Program-made: the position numbers and the translations under genes
From: Acanthamoeba lenticulata
Lineage: Eukaryota > Discosea > Longamoebia > Acanthamoebidae
Reading direction: 5' to 3'
Assembly: GCA_002179805.1 (NCBI GenBank)
Contig: NAVB01000905.1
Span: 1-20,136 of the forward strand
Length of the DNA stretch: 20,136 nucleotides
Shown: positions 1-11,045 of the stretch, piece by piece
How the letters are laid out: every line of letters begins with the position of its first letter
How positions within the stretch are numbered: the stretch's first letter is position 1
Notes under the pieces: model-generated
Seen by the model: only the letters and a program-made list of their open reading frames with translations
What the model was told of the DNA's origin: nothing
Database searches by the model: none

Positions 1-8
1 TTGCCTGA

Positions 9-2020
9 ACCAGGTCCGTCTGCCGAGGCGTAGACTGCTCGCTCAAGTATGTGGGGGTGCGTAACTGGTACAACCTGACGTCGGGCGTGTGTCAACCTGC
101 CGCCACGTGCACCGGCCAGCAGGTTTTCTCGCTTGTCATTGCCCCCCGCCCCCCAAGAATGCTAACTTACGTTCCACTTTTTTCCAACCCCCCGCCGCCG
201 GTGTGCAACTCGGATTCGTCTCTTTGGGGGGTCATTGTCCAGGTGTACGTGCCAACGAACAATTCTTGTGCTCCCAAGACGGCCACCCTGCCCGGCGTGA
301 TCGCCAACTGCACGTCGGCCTCGTGCTTGACCAACAGCAGCACTACGTACACGCCTGCCACGGTTCCGCACATCCTTCCCTCGCCCCCCCCCCCCCAATT
401 CTCTCCCAAACGACTCGTCTGCGGCAATGAACGAACCTGTCCATCTATGCTGGTATTGTGTGTGTGTGTGTGTGTCTGTCTGTCTGATTGTGTCTCCCAT
501 CCCGCAGCTTTCGCTGGACTGCGGCGCGCACGGAGTGTACGCCAACTACACGTGTAACTGCAGTGAGGGCTACACTACCGTGTTTGGTGACAAGGTCTGG
601 ACAAGCAATACCTCGGCCCTGAAGTGGTGCTCCACCGTGGACATTTCCTCAGACCCGAACTCTGTCACTGTACTTCCCCCCCCCCCTCCCGTTCCCAATA
701 CCAATCGACCATCTCTTCTTCCTTTTCTTCTTCTTCTTCTTTCGTGTGTACTTGGGGGCATTCATTCATTTATCATTCTAACCCCCCCCCCGCTTGCACT
801 TGCTTCTTTTTTCTCTTCTTCTACTTCCCACCCCCGTTCGCCCTAGCCGCTGGCGGTGGCGGTGGTGGCCCTGGCACTGGGGATGGGTCTCTGTTGCTGC
901 GGCTTCACCATGGCGTTGGGCCTCCTCATCTACCTTCAAGCGCGAAGCCGGAAGCGCTGGGCTAGAGTACGTACACCGACCCCCCCCCCAATGCAATTCA
1001 ACTCGCCACCAGCCGCCTGGTTGTGCTCGTGGGGTTGGGGTTGGGGGGATGCTGATGCAATGTTCAACAACAACAACCAATGCTGACTCTGAAGGAGCGC
1101 AGGAGCGTTTGGCGCATCTGCAAAGCATGCAGGAACGTGAGGAGCAGCTGCTCGCCCTTCAGCTCACGGCCATGAACCACCGGCCACCCACCACGGACGT
1201 CGGGAAGGCGGCCACACCACCGGGAAGAGCCGAGGCAGAGGCCGAGCATTCGGCTCCTCTCCCGGGCAGCCAACGAAGGCCGAACGAGAACTCGAGCGAT
1301 CCTCATCAAGATGAGGACGGGTGGGTGAATTACTACAACAGCGGGTTCCTCAATCTCGCCGACAATAGGCAGTCGGTGCGGGTTGTGGGAGGGACCGCCC
1401 CCATTTGGCAGCAGCGGCAGCAAACGACCGAACCCCCTGACGAGGCGGCTGTCGAAGAAGGGCATTATCGTGACACTGAGCCCAGTGCCCAGCAGGGTAC
1501 GGAGGCCTCCTCCTCCTCCTCCTCCCCTGCAGACCAGCCGCGACGCTGGCGTGGAGGCCTCATTCAAAGGAGGAGGAGGAGGCGCGACTTGGGCACAGTG
1601 CTCCGCGAGCATCTCGACTTCTTGTGGAGCAATATAGCGGCCTTCACACGTTCCCCCGCGGTCACATCTGCCCCGCCTCCGGATGGCCTGCAGGCTGCGC
1701 ACCATGAGCCCAACGTCGTGGACAGACACGACGCAGCTGGCCGCGAGGCGTCTTTGCCGCCGCAAGTAGACCGTCCTTTGCCGCCCATTCCTGAAGTGAG
1801 GGACAAGAAGGAGCAGCAGCAGGAGCAGGAGGAAGGGAGTGATGCTGTGCCCAGCGCTGCGGAGCTCCTACGGCGACTTCAGACCCAGGCCCCACCACCA
1901 CCGGTCGAGAACCAGAGGCGAAGCAAGAAGACCACAAAGACCACGACCAGCGGCACGGCTCCTACCAACGGCCTGCTGGCTCTCGTGGCCGGTTACGCCG
2001 AGCTCGGCAGCCCCGCTTGA
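9..2020 (+). CDS. Single-pass membrane protein with Cys-rich EGF-like ectodomain, 5' partial
   Basis: This is the 3' part of a spliced gene. I place exons at about 9/50-122, 243-362, 508-669, 847-966 and 1103-2020. All four introns seen are phase 0, and the first has a GCTAAC branch-point-like motif. The ectodomain is Cys- and Asn-rich with many N-glycosylation sequons (NLT, NNS, NCT, NSS, NYT, NCS, NTS). Exon 508-669 carries an EGF-like spacing (CGAHGVYANYTCNCSEGY). Exon 847-966 encodes a transmembrane helix rich in Ala, Val, Leu and Gly (includes GLCCCGFTMALGLLIYL), followed by a basic stop-transfer ARSRKRW. The last exon gives a cytoplasmic tail of about 305 residues: a short charged coiled-coil-like start (ERLAHLQSMQEREEQLL), then Ser, Arg and Gln/Glu-rich low complexity ending in ELGSPA. 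The topology suggests a surface receptor or adhesin, but I recognise no named family. The first exon boundary cannot be fixed; an in-frame stop at 6-8 means the exon starts after that. Confidence 0.78.
457..474 (+). repeat. (TG)n microsatellite in intron
   Basis: A run of nine TG units followed by TCTG units lies in the second intron of the membrane-protein gene, just upstream of the acceptor at 506-507. It probably serves only as part of the pyrimidine/TG-rich 3' end of the intron. Confidence 0.85.
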
Positions 2021-2812
2021 AGAAGAACAGCGACGGTGGCGAGCCCGCCGAACCCGCTCACCCGGTCCGCGGGCCGGGTGGTTGTCGTCCTGCGTGCAGA
2101 CCCTTGTAAACAACAAGCCTTACCCCAGGAGGGAAAACAACGAACAGTGTTCTTCTTTACGACGTCCCCAGCAAAAGCATCCGGCCATTGTCTAAGTCAA
2201 ACCTTTTTGGTCCCTAGGCGTGCCCTGGGACAAGAAACTCGACGGGTCGAGAAAGCCTTACGTACTTTCAGGTGTGACCTTGAAGAGTTAACCTGGAGAC
2301 CAGGCCAAGTTGCCCTGGTTTCGGTCGACAACTGTTGGGATTGGTCGTTGTGTGTTGGGAGTTTGGAGCAGTTCGCTTCCTGGGAACACTTGCCGGCCAG
2401 TCTTGTTACGTGGCGTTAGCTCGGAAGGTTCAACCTGGCCCCATGGCTACCGCTTCCTGTTGACAACAGCCGCGGCATCCCTTAGGAGTCAAAGGACGTT
2501 CCTTCTCGCGATCATCCATGCCATCAATATTCTCATCGCCTTTACAACCACCTCACCGCGTGAACGCCCTTGCCCCAAGTTAGGTCAATATCATCCATTA
2601 TCGCCAGCCGTAGTGGTTCCTACTTTTTGACCTCACCTTACTGACACAACCACTCAAGGCGAACACCACCACATTCCTCTTCCCGTTCTTCTGCACGGCT
2701 TGAAGAGAGACTTCACCTTACTTACCTGCCGTCGTTCGTCCAAGATCTTCTCAGCCTTGACAACACTTCCGAGGTCTCTTCTTTCTCTCGAGTCGCGCCG
2801 TCGGTGTCTGGG
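2021..2812. other. Long intergenic spacer, no gene seen
   Basis: These 792 bases separate two plus-strand genes. Several short open frames exist on both strands, but none shows a domain-like protein, a good splice pattern or the codon bias of the neighbours. The stretch is less GC-rich than the flanking exons and has no tRNA-like structure that I can find. It must hold the 3' end of the membrane-protein gene and the promoter and 5' UTR of the SAM-PB1 gene. I see no clear AATAAA or TATA motif to mark either. Confidence 0.6.
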
Positions 2813-3874
2813 ATGGCCCTCCGCTGGCCCCGACGCAAGGAGAAACAAACCGCGCCAAAGCCGGCTAGCGAGTGGAAGACAAAGGAGGTGCAGCGCTTTC
2901 TTCGCGAACTCGACCTGCCTGAATGCGCCACCGCAGCCAAGAAGGCCAAGCTCGTCGGTCAGCAGCTTCTCGAGGCTAATCTGAGCCCGGCACTAGAGCT
3001 GTCGCAGCTGTACTCTGTGCTCGGTTTGAGTTCCATCCTGCAGAAGAAGAAGCTGCGCACGGCACTTGCTCAACTCCGCCACCAGCAAACCCTACACGAA
3101 GAGCTCTCTGCATCGGCGCCGTTGCCAACGTCGTCGCCCACCTCGCCGGTACCATCACCCAAGCACGGCTCTTCGTCCAACTATGTGACCCCGTGTGAGT
3201 CGACCGAGATCTCCCCCTTCTTCTCGCCCACGTCCTCTCCGACTGCCACGCCCACGCGACTCAGGTCGCTCTCTGACGAGAGTGACGCCCGCAGCCCGCT
3301 CCTGTTCCAGCGGCGCCAAAAGGCTGCTGCCGGCACGTCGTCGTCGTCATTGGGCAATCATGTTAACCCCCGCTGTCGGCGCTACACTATGTCCGGGCTA
3401 GGCGAGGTCAACAACCTATCCGAGGCCCAGGCCTTCCTGGGAGGTGATTCGCAGCTGGCTGTCAAGGGCGTCCTGCGCCGCCGGTGCGCTCGGTCGGTCG
3501 CCGACGCCAGCGCTGCCAAGCAGCAGCGCTCCGAGTACCTCGAGTCGACGCAGAGGGTAACTACGCGGGCCGGCGCCTTCGAGGAGGTCGACGTGTCCCT
3601 GCTGCGACTGCACGTCGACCCCCGCCCACGGTTCGTCGACCTTGTGGGCGAGGTGCGCCGTGTGCACGGCGAGGAGGTGGCCGCGGCTGTCCGCATCAAG
3701 TACGCCGATGCAGACAACGACGAGGTTAACATCACCGGCGACGCCAGCCTCAGCTACGCTTTGGGCGATTGGCAAGAGCGTGCGCAGCGCGACCGCTCGG
3801 CCTTGGCCCCCAGCTGGCGCCTTTTCCTCGATGTAGATCATGACCTCCCCAGTGCTGTCGAGCAACGGCCCTGA
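2813..3874 (+). CDS. SAM + PB1 domain adaptor protein
   Basis: An intronless frame of 353 residues starts at the first ATG after an in-frame GTG. Residues about 20-90 form a SAM domain: WKTKEVQRFLRELDLPE opens helix 1, and LGLSSILQKKKLRTALAQL is the typical C-terminal helix. A Ser/Pro/Thr-rich linker follows (about 95-180). Residues about 258-345 form a PB1 domain, with the strand LLRLHVDPRPRFVDL, then IKYADADNDEVNITGDASL matching the acidic OPCA loop of type I PB1 domains. SAM and PB1 are both oligomerising protein-interaction modules, so a scaffold or signalling-adaptor role is likely; there is no catalytic domain. An AATAAA lies 55 bases after the stop. The nearest downstream gene converges from the other strand. 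Binding partners cannot be read from the sequence. Confidence 0.85.
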   Translation: MALRWPRRKEKQTAPKPASEWKTKEVQRFLRELDLPECATAAKKAKLVGQQLLEANLSPALELSQLYSVLGLSSILQKKKLRTALAQLRHQQTLHEELSASAPLPTSSPTSPVPSPKHGSSSNYVTPCESTEISPFFSPTSSPTATPTRLRSLSDESDARSPLLFQRRQKAAAGTSSSSLGNHVNPRCRRYTMSGLGEVNNLSEAQAFLGGDSQLAVKGVLRRRCARSVADASAAKQQRSEYLESTQRVTTRAGAFEEVDVSLLRLHVDPRPRFVDLVGEVRRVHGEEVAAAVRIKYADADNDEVNITGDASLSYALGDWQERAQRDRSALAPSWRLFLDVDHDLPSAVEQRP

Positions 3875-3929
3875 AGAGATTCCAAGAGAGACAGAAAGGG
3901 GTGGTGGTCCCTCAAGGCCTGGTTTGTTG

Positions 3930-3935
3930 AATAAA
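3930..3935 (+). terminator. Polyadenylation signal AATAAA of the SAM-PB1 gene
   Basis: A canonical AATAAA hexamer lies 55 bases beyond the TGA stop, inside the 159-base spacer before the end of the convergent glutaredoxin gene. Confidence 0.7.
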
Positions 3936-4033
3936 AGTGCGTGTAGAGTAAAGCGAAAAAGAAGAAGAAAAAGACTCAGGAGCAACACACACACACATCG
4001 CAAGCAAGAGGCACACCGAGCCACGGACACCAC

Positions 4034-5865
4034 CTACGCAGACTTGGCCTCGGGCGGGATCATGGGGAGAAGCTCCCCCTCCTCGTGCATTTCCGTCAGA
4101 ATGTCGAGGCCGCCGATGAGCTTGCCGTTGATGTAGAGCTGCGGGTAGGTGGGCCAGTTGCTGAGCTTCTTGAGGCCCTCCCGCACGTCGTTGTCCGTGA
4201 GGATGTCAAAGTGCGAGAACTTGATTCCGGCGCCCCGCAGCAGCCCCACTGTCCTGCATTGCGCAAAGGGATGAAGCGGACAGAAGGGTTGGAATGGGAG
4301 CGGTAGAGAGTGGAGGAGGGGAGGACTACGGTTAGCGGTTGCAACCTACGTTGGTTGGCGCGCACACCAAAAGAGAGCGTCGAGCGAGAGGCAACAAAAA
4401 AAAGAGAGGGGGGGGAGAAGTTTAAAAATAAAATGGATAAAGATGGCGTGCGGAGGCGTACTTGTTAGAGAACCCACAGCGAGGGGCATCCGGGCTGCCC
4501 TTCATGAACAGCACCACGGGCGCCTGATTAGTCAGCTTCTGGAGCCGGCTCGGCAGGTCGTCCTGCATCCCCAAAACCAAAACACAAAACACAAAAAGGA
4601 GTCGAGCAACGCGGGCAAGCACCTCCCGTGGGTCAGCGCACAGCCGCGGGATGGATGACAGCCGGCACAACACACACACACACACAGAGAAAAAGAGAGA
4701 CACATCCGACCAGCGCCCAATTCTTCCCCCCCCCTCCCCTTCTCCTCCTCTTCCTCCTCAGGGCGACCGGAGCGGCAGGGGGAGGGGGGGAGGGGGGCGA
4801 GGAAGCACCTGCTTGGGCAAGAGGGCCGCCAGCTCGCCCTCTTCTTGCAGCTCCTTGACGATGTCGAGGCCGCCAACAAGCTTGCCGTTAATGTAGAGCT
4901 GCGGGTAGGTGGGCCAGTTGCTGAGCTTCTTGAGCCCTTCCCGCACGTCGTTGTCGGTGAGGATATCGAACGAGGCAAAGCGGACGTGCTCCTGGTTGAG
5001 AATGTCCACCAGCTTTCTGCTGAAGCCACATTTGGGCGCCTCGGGAGTGCCTGGTGGACCACCATCGCAAGAGGAAAGTCGCGTTAGGGCCCAAACGCCC
5101 ACGTCCTCGCGAGCTTGACGCTCTAAAGAGATTCGGGGGAGAAGATGGGGAAGGAGGGGGAGGGCTCTTCTGAAGAGGGCAAGAGAGGGAGCGCCAACCT
5201 TTCATGAAAACCATGACAGGGGCGAAGGTGGTCAGCTTGGCCAGCCGCGCCTGAAGGTCCTCCTGCGGAGCGGCGCTAATGGCCGCGGGGACCTTGGTCG
5301 CGGTGGTTGTGGTCGTCGTGGCACCGGCAGCCGAGGTCGCGGCCGCGGCGAGCTCGCGCACCGCACGCGTCAACTCAGGCGGATTAGCTCCCTCCACAGT
5401 CCCCTGCACGTGGCCTCCCTACAGGCTCCCCACCAACCCACAAGAAAAAGCAGCAGCAGCAGCACACGACCACTGAGCATCAGTGCAAACGTTGCAACCA
5501 AAAAAGAATGGGAAGAGACAGAGAGGGAAGGCCCAACCAACAGGAACACGAAATAGGGCACCGCCTTGACTTCATAGCGCTCGGCCACCTCGGGCAGCTT
5601 CTCAGCTTCCACCTGCACCAAGGACACCGCGGCGAGACCTCCCATCAGAAACTTGATCGTGATCCACACAACCCGGGCCCAGGTACAGTACCTGCACGAA
5701 GCTCACCGCGGGAGTTGCGCGAGCGAGCTCAGCGAAGATGGCATTCATCTGCTGGGCTGGACCGCACCAGTCAGCCCAGAAGTTGAGTACGGCAGCACCC
5801 GAACTGACAGCAGTCGCGACCTGAGCCGCATTAGTGGCATGAACAACACCCTTAAGTTCGGCCAT
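4034..5865 (-). CDS. GLRX3: Monothiol glutaredoxin 3 / PICOT-type (Trx-Grx-Grx)
   Basis: Six exons on the minus strand (5865-5692, 5612-5538, 5418-5199, 5050-4809, 4562-4462, 4253-4034) join in matching phases into 343 residues; human GLRX3 has 335. Residues 1 to about 100 are a thioredoxin-like domain ([12 protein letters not shown] at the active site, VKAVPYFVF for the cis-Pro strand). Two monothiol glutaredoxin domains follow, each with a CGFS site (Cys164 and Cys266), [13 protein letters not shown] and GGLDI. In this family the CGFS cysteines and glutathione hold bridging [2Fe-2S] clusters. The protein acts in cytosolic/nuclear iron-sulfur trafficking, usually with BolA partners. The Trx site is WCGPA rather than WCGPC, so it keeps only the first Cys and is unlikely to be an active disulfide reductase, as is usual for PICOT proteins. 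The start ATG at 5865 gives a standard Trx N-terminus. The Grx domains are unusually alike at DNA level. CTR9 is transcribed divergently. Confidence 0.95.
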
Positions 5866-5990
5866 TGTGGTGTGGATGCAAATGGTTGAGTGGGGTTGCG
5901 AGCAGAAGCTGCTGGGCAATCGCCGCGCAAATATTCCTTCCCCTTTTTTTTTCCTTTTCCTTTTTTTCTGTGTTCTTTGGTTGAGACAAG
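5866..5990. promoter_or_regulatory. Shared divergent promoter region, glutaredoxin / CTR9
   Basis: Only 125 bases separate the two start codons of these head-to-head genes, so both promoters and 5' UTRs must fit here. The stretch contains a marked T-rich tract on the plus strand (5945-5969). I see no clear TATA box. That it is one bidirectional promoter is inferred from the spacing alone. Confidence 0.55.
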
Positions 5991-8900
5991 ATGGACAGTG
6001 ACAGCATGGACGTGTTTCATCCAGACCATCAAGAAGCCCCCATGGAGGAGGCTATCCTTATTCCTGTGCATGGATCCGACGAGTGTGTACGGGTTAATGT
6101 CAGTGAGCTGCCAAAAGATGCAAATGATATTGTAGATATTCTCAAGGCCGAGCTCGCCCCTCTCGATGTTTGGCTCAAATTTGCTGTGCGTAGCTCCATT
6201 GATCTCTGAAACAAAACATACTTGATGTGGCGTGCGCACTCACTGACGGTTGTTATTCAGGTGGAGTACTACAAGCAAGGCATGCCAGACAACTTCAAGC
6301 TCATTCTCGACGAAGGGTCCGACGAGAGTACGCGTTTTTGTGTCCAGTTACGAGTTGCGGGGGGAGGCTAAACTCAGGATGTGCTCTTGTGAGTGTAGGT
6401 CTGGAACACGTACCTCGCTATATGGACGAGGAGTCGAAGCGGCAGCGCATCGCCATCCTCAACGTTCTGGCAGGCTACTACCTTCGGCTGGCCGCTAAGG
6501 CCAAGGAGGGCCAGCGCGACCAATACTACGACTTGGCCACCAACAACTACAACAAAGCCGACAAAATCGATGTAGCGCAGGAGATGACCTGGGTGGGCAA
6601 AGGTGTCCTGCACTTCCTCTACTTTTGTCTGCTTCTTGTTGTTGTTCTAGATAATGCGCCGATGGCTCACTCCATACGCGCACCAGGTGTACTGCTTTTG
6701 TGTCGGGGGTCTGCCGAGCGAGCCGACAAGTACTTTGACACTGTCCTGGATGGCAATCCGTCCAACGTCCCGGCCCTCCTCGGAAAGGTAACGTTCACGA
6801 CATGTTCAGCAACTGCGTTGCTGCATGCCGATCGCCGGACGCTACGCGCGATGCATGGGATCTGACCTCGAGATCGCACATGTGTTGGCGTGTGTATGTG
6901 CGTGGATCGCAAGCGTAGGCGTGCATCGCCTACAACAAAAAGAACTACGAACAGGCGTTCGGGTACTACCGGCAGGTGCTGGAGTTCAACCCGCACTGTC
7001 CCGGGGCGGTGCGCCTGGGTTTGGCCTTCTGTCACTATCGCCTCAACCGGCTAGAGCTCGCGCGCAAAGCCTTTGAGCGTGTGCTGGCGCTCGAACCAGA
7101 CAATGTGCCCGCCCTGGCTGCCCTGGCTGTACTTGAGCTTAACACGGCCAAACCCAAGGCCGTCCATCGCGCCATGTCCCTCCTCAAGCAGGCCTACGAC
7201 GCCGACCCGTCCAACTCATTCGTGCTCAATCACCTGGCCAACCATTTCTTCTACAAGAAGGAGTACCAGAAGACGATCCACCTCGCCCAGGCCGCCTACA
7301 ACAACACCACCGTGCGCGAGATTAGGGCCGAAAGCTTCTACCACTTCGGGCGCGCCTACCACGCCCAGGAGGACTATGACAAGGCCTTCACCAGCTACTA
7401 CCGGTCCGTCCGCCTTCATGCCTTTGCCCAAAACTGCCCTTCCCCCGCCCCCATTAATTCCCCCAAAATCGTTGCGACAACCGCATGGGCGCTGGCACTG
7501 CCTTGCAGAATTTTGGGAATTCGTGGGGGGGGAGGAGATGTGACGCACTGCTTTTTCTGCTGCTGCTGCTGCTGCTGTAGCTGATACAACTGCTGCTGCT
7601 GCTGCTTCTGTAGGGCCGTGGACATATGGCCCGAGTACACGCTGGCGCACTATGGGCTGGGTCAAATGTACCTGGCCAAGGGCGACACATCCAAGGCTAT
7701 CGCGTCGTTCGAGGTGGTGCACAAGAAGCACCCCGACAACTACGAAACGCTTAAAATCTTGGCGTCACTTTACGCCCACACGGGCAAGCGCGACAAGGCC
7801 ATTCACCACTTCCGTCGCATCACGGAAACGCACCCCAAGGACACCGAGGCGTGGATTGAGCTGGGCGATTTGGTCGAGCGTCAGAAGAACTACACCGAGG
7901 CTCTCAAAGCCTATGAAAAGGCCACGACTCTCCTCCAAGCGCAGGAAGAGCCCATCTCCATCGAGTTGTGGAACAACGTGGGTGTGCTGCGGCATCAGCT
8001 GGGCAATCTCGAGGGGGCCGAGCAGGCCTACCGCCTCGCTCTTGCTGTGTCTGGTGCCACGGAGCAGCAGTTCAAGGCCCCCGACATTACCACCCTCTAC
8101 AATCTCGCCCGCCTCTACGAAGCCCAGCACAGGTCCGCATCGCCCTGCCTGTTGCGTGGGTGAGATGACGGGAAGGAGGGGAGGGCCGCCAAAGTCGATT
8201 TGTTACTTTTTTTTCAATTTTTTTTATTCTTATTTATTAACTTTTTGGTCTTCTTCTCCCACAGGTCAGAGGAAGCGACCACACTGTACAAGGCGATCCT
8301 CAAGGAGCACCCCAACTACGTGGACTGCTACTTGAGACTCGGTTGTATGGCCCGCGACAAGGGGCACATCTTTGAAGCTGCTGAATGGTTTAAAGGTGCG
8401 CGGCGCATACCACTCTCCGATGATCCCTGTCCTCCTTCTCCTCTTCCTCCTTTCCGTTCTCCTGGATTGATGGTTACATTTGGGCCGCGGTCCACAGAAA
8501 CGTTCGCCATTAGCGAGTCGCATCCGGAGGCCTGGTGTCTGCTGGGCAATCTTCACCTTCAGAAGGAGGAGTGGCAGCCGGGCCAGAAGAAATTCGAGCA
8601 CATTCTCAAGACGGCCCCCAACGATGCCTATGTGCTCCTCGCTCTCGGCAACATCTTTTACGCGGCCAAGTTTGATAAGAAGGATCGTGCCGAAAAGTAC
8701 GTGCCCCTTCGCTTAACAAGGAAGTCAGCCTGTGGAGGGCTGCTACTCGACACACGTCCTTCTCTTCCTCAACCCCCTCCCCCTTCTCTTCCCGTGGTGG
8801 TGGGGCTTGGCAACAGGTATTTGCAGCACGCCATGGACCATTACTGGCGCGTATTGCTTAAGAATCCGGCCAACATGTATGCTGCCAACGGCCTCGGCAT

Positions 8901-10854
8901 TGTGCTTGCCGAGAGGGACGAACTGAACGAAGCCAAAGACTTCTTTATCAAGGGTCCGCAGTGAACCCTCCGTCTCTTTCCGTCCCATCCCCCCCCCTTC
9001 TCTCCCAAAAGCAAAACCAGCGCGATTTACACTGCTTGCGTGGCGGGGCGGGGAGTAGTGCGCGAGGCGACAACGGCGATGCCCGACGTGTGGCTCAACC
9101 TGGGCCACGTCTACCTGGCCCAGGGCGAGTTTGTGAATGCCATCAAAATGTACCAGAACTGCCTCCGCAAGTTCTTTGGCAACAAGGACCCCGAGGTCAT
9201 GCTCTTCCTCGCCAAGGCCTATTATGAGTACGGGCACATGCAGGAGTGTAAGCAGGTTTGTTCTTCTCTCCCGGCAAACTTGGTTCTTGTTTCATCTCTT
9301 TTCTAAAACCGTGTTTACTCACGGGTATACCCAATGCGCCTCGCCTCGCCTCGCCTCTCCTTCCCCCCCCCCCTCCCTCCTTCCCCCTCGCAATGCACAC
9401 ACCACAGGTCCTCTTGAAGGCGCTTCGCATTACGCCCGGCAACAACCAGCTCTGGTTCAATCTAGCACTTTCACAAGAGGCCTTTGCGCGCCAGGTGCGT
9501 CTTAGCTTCCCCCTTCCACCCCCTTCCCATTCCCTCTTTTCTCCCCCTTGCCTCTCCTCGGCCTGTGTTGGGAGCTGAACCTGCAGGCCTTTTTCTTTTT
9601 CTTTTTCTTTGCTCCGCCTCAGCTCCTCCACACATGAGAACGAATAGGGCCTCATCCTTGTGTATTGTGCAGGTGGCCAAGAAGGAAAAGAGCGCCTTGG
9701 CTGAATTGAAGCTGGCCTTGGCCGAGCTGCGGCTGGCAGCAAACACCTTCACGCACTTGGCCGCCATCCCGGCCAAGACGCCACACGCGCGACTCAACTT
9801 CAACCCGAAGAAGGCGGAGAAGCACGCTGCCAATTGTCTCAAATACGTTACGCGGCTCGAGCAGCAGGTGGCCAAGGCCGAGACCGAGGAGAGCGCCATG
9901 GCTCTCAAGCGGGAGACTCAACGGCAGGCAGCTGCAGTTGAAATCGAGAAGCGACGGAAGGAGGAGATCGCCCAAGCTAAGGCCCGCGAAGAGGAGGTCG
10001 CCCGCTTGCAACGCATTGCCGAAGAGGACAGGAAGCGGCTGGAGGAGCTGCAGGCCACCTGGGCTCTGCAGGATGCCAGCGCTCCCCCCGCGCGTGAAAA
10101 GGACTCTTCTCGGCGGTCCTCCTCTTCCTCCGGCTCCCGCCGTCAGTCCTCCGCCACCGACTCGTCCGCCGCCACCGGCAAGAAGAAGCGCAAGTCGGAG
10201 GACTTTTACTCGGATTCGGAGCTCGAAGACGACGACGACGATGAGGAGGACGAGAACGAGGACGCCGAGTTGGGCCTGTCGCCCAAGAGCGATGAAGGCG
10301 CTGGTGCGGAGGACGAGGAAGGTGGTGGCTCCACGGGCCGCCGGTCCAAGCCCAAGCGGCAGCGAAGAAACAAACGCGAGCGCAAGGACGAGGAGGAGGG
10401 CGAGGACCGCGAGGAAGCAGAAGCGGAGGGCGCCGAGAAGAAGGGCGTTTCCATGCGGCAGAAGCTGGCCAATTTGGCCAAGAAGCAGAAGAAGAGCAAG
10501 GACGCTGAGAGTGGCCGAGCGAAGCGCAGGAGCAGCTCCAAGCAGTCCCAGCGGTCCGCCCGCAAACACAGTGATGCCGTCGACGAGCGAGATATTGGCG
10601 AAAACGACGAAGCCGGCGAGCGCGACGAGGACAAGGATTCTCTCACGGCCGCTGCCAACCACGAGGGCGACGACGCTGTGGATGAGCTCGACGATCACCA
10701 GCCGCGCGGTCACTCCGGAGAGGAAGAAAACAAGCAAGCAGAAGAAGGAGAAGAAGCGATGGAGATTGCTCTTGACGAACGGGAGGGCCTGGAGGAGCGA
10801 GATGAGTCGGTTGAGCGTGTGGACGCAGGGGAACCTCTTCTCCCCGAAGACTAA
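5991..10854 (+). CDS. CTR9: RNA polymerase-associated protein CTR9 (Paf1 complex TPR subunit)
   Basis: Twelve exons join in consistent phase into 1167 residues, close to human CTR9 (1173): 5991-6185, 6261-6327, 6399-6602, 6687-6787, 6919-7403, 7614-8132, 8265-8395, 8498-8696, 8817-8953, 9059-9255, 9408-9494, 9673-10854. All introns are GT-AG. Conserved landmarks run in CTR9 order: [104 protein letters not shown] and [10 protein letters not shown]. Tandem TPR units fill roughly residues 150-770. From about 775 there is a charged coiled coil ([20 protein letters not shown]), then a Lys/Arg- and Asp/Glu-rich tail with [23 protein letters not shown]9 scaffolds the Paf1 complex on elongating RNA polymerase II and links it to H2B ubiquitylation and H3K4/K36 methylation; that role is family knowledge. 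It is divergent from the glutaredoxin gene and tandem with SOD. Confidence 0.96.
7557..7604 (+). repeat. CTG trinucleotide repeats in a CTR9 intron
   Basis: Seven CTG units (7557-7577) and five more (7590-7604), split by GTAGCTGATACAA, sit directly before the acceptor at 7611-7613. The tract acts as the pyrimidine-rich end of intron 5. The inner GTAG at 7577-7580 is a possible alternative acceptor. Confidence 0.9.
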
Positions 10855-11045
10855 GCTCTGGCCGTGTGAACGCCAAGCTTGGGCCAAAACTTCATTTTTT
10901 TAATTTTTTTTTGTTTCGTTTGGGTCGTTTCCTTTCGGGGATTTTTCAACGCACATCCCGCTTATTCGGCGCCACAACAGACTCCATACCTGCCGGCGGG
11001 CAGTGCCTACTACTATCTTTCAAAGTATCGCTACAAGAAAGAAGA
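10855..11045 (+). promoter_or_regulatory. Spacer between CTR9 and SOD with SOD promoter
   Basis: These 191 bases hold the CTR9 3' end and the SOD promoter and 5' UTR. There is a T-rich stretch at 10892-10920 and an A-rich context just before the SOD ATG (AAGAAAGAAGAATGG). No defined motif is recognisable. Confidence 0.4.

Noticed and set aside
2036..2419. 127-residue plus-strand frame in the spacer after the membrane-protein gene
   Set aside because: No recognisable domain, starts with a non-ATG codon in context, and codon use is unlike the neighbouring genes.
9652..10887. 411-residue minus-strand frame opposite the last CTR9 exon
   Set aside because: It is a shadow of the charged CTR9 tail: antisense of GAG/AAG-rich codons reads as Leu/Val/Phe-rich sequence.
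10866..11045. In-frame N-terminal extension of SOD that could be a targeting peptide
   Set aside because: The upstream start is GTG. The extension is read from the T-rich promoter region, and the ATG at 11046 gives a standard SOD N-terminus in a good A-rich context.
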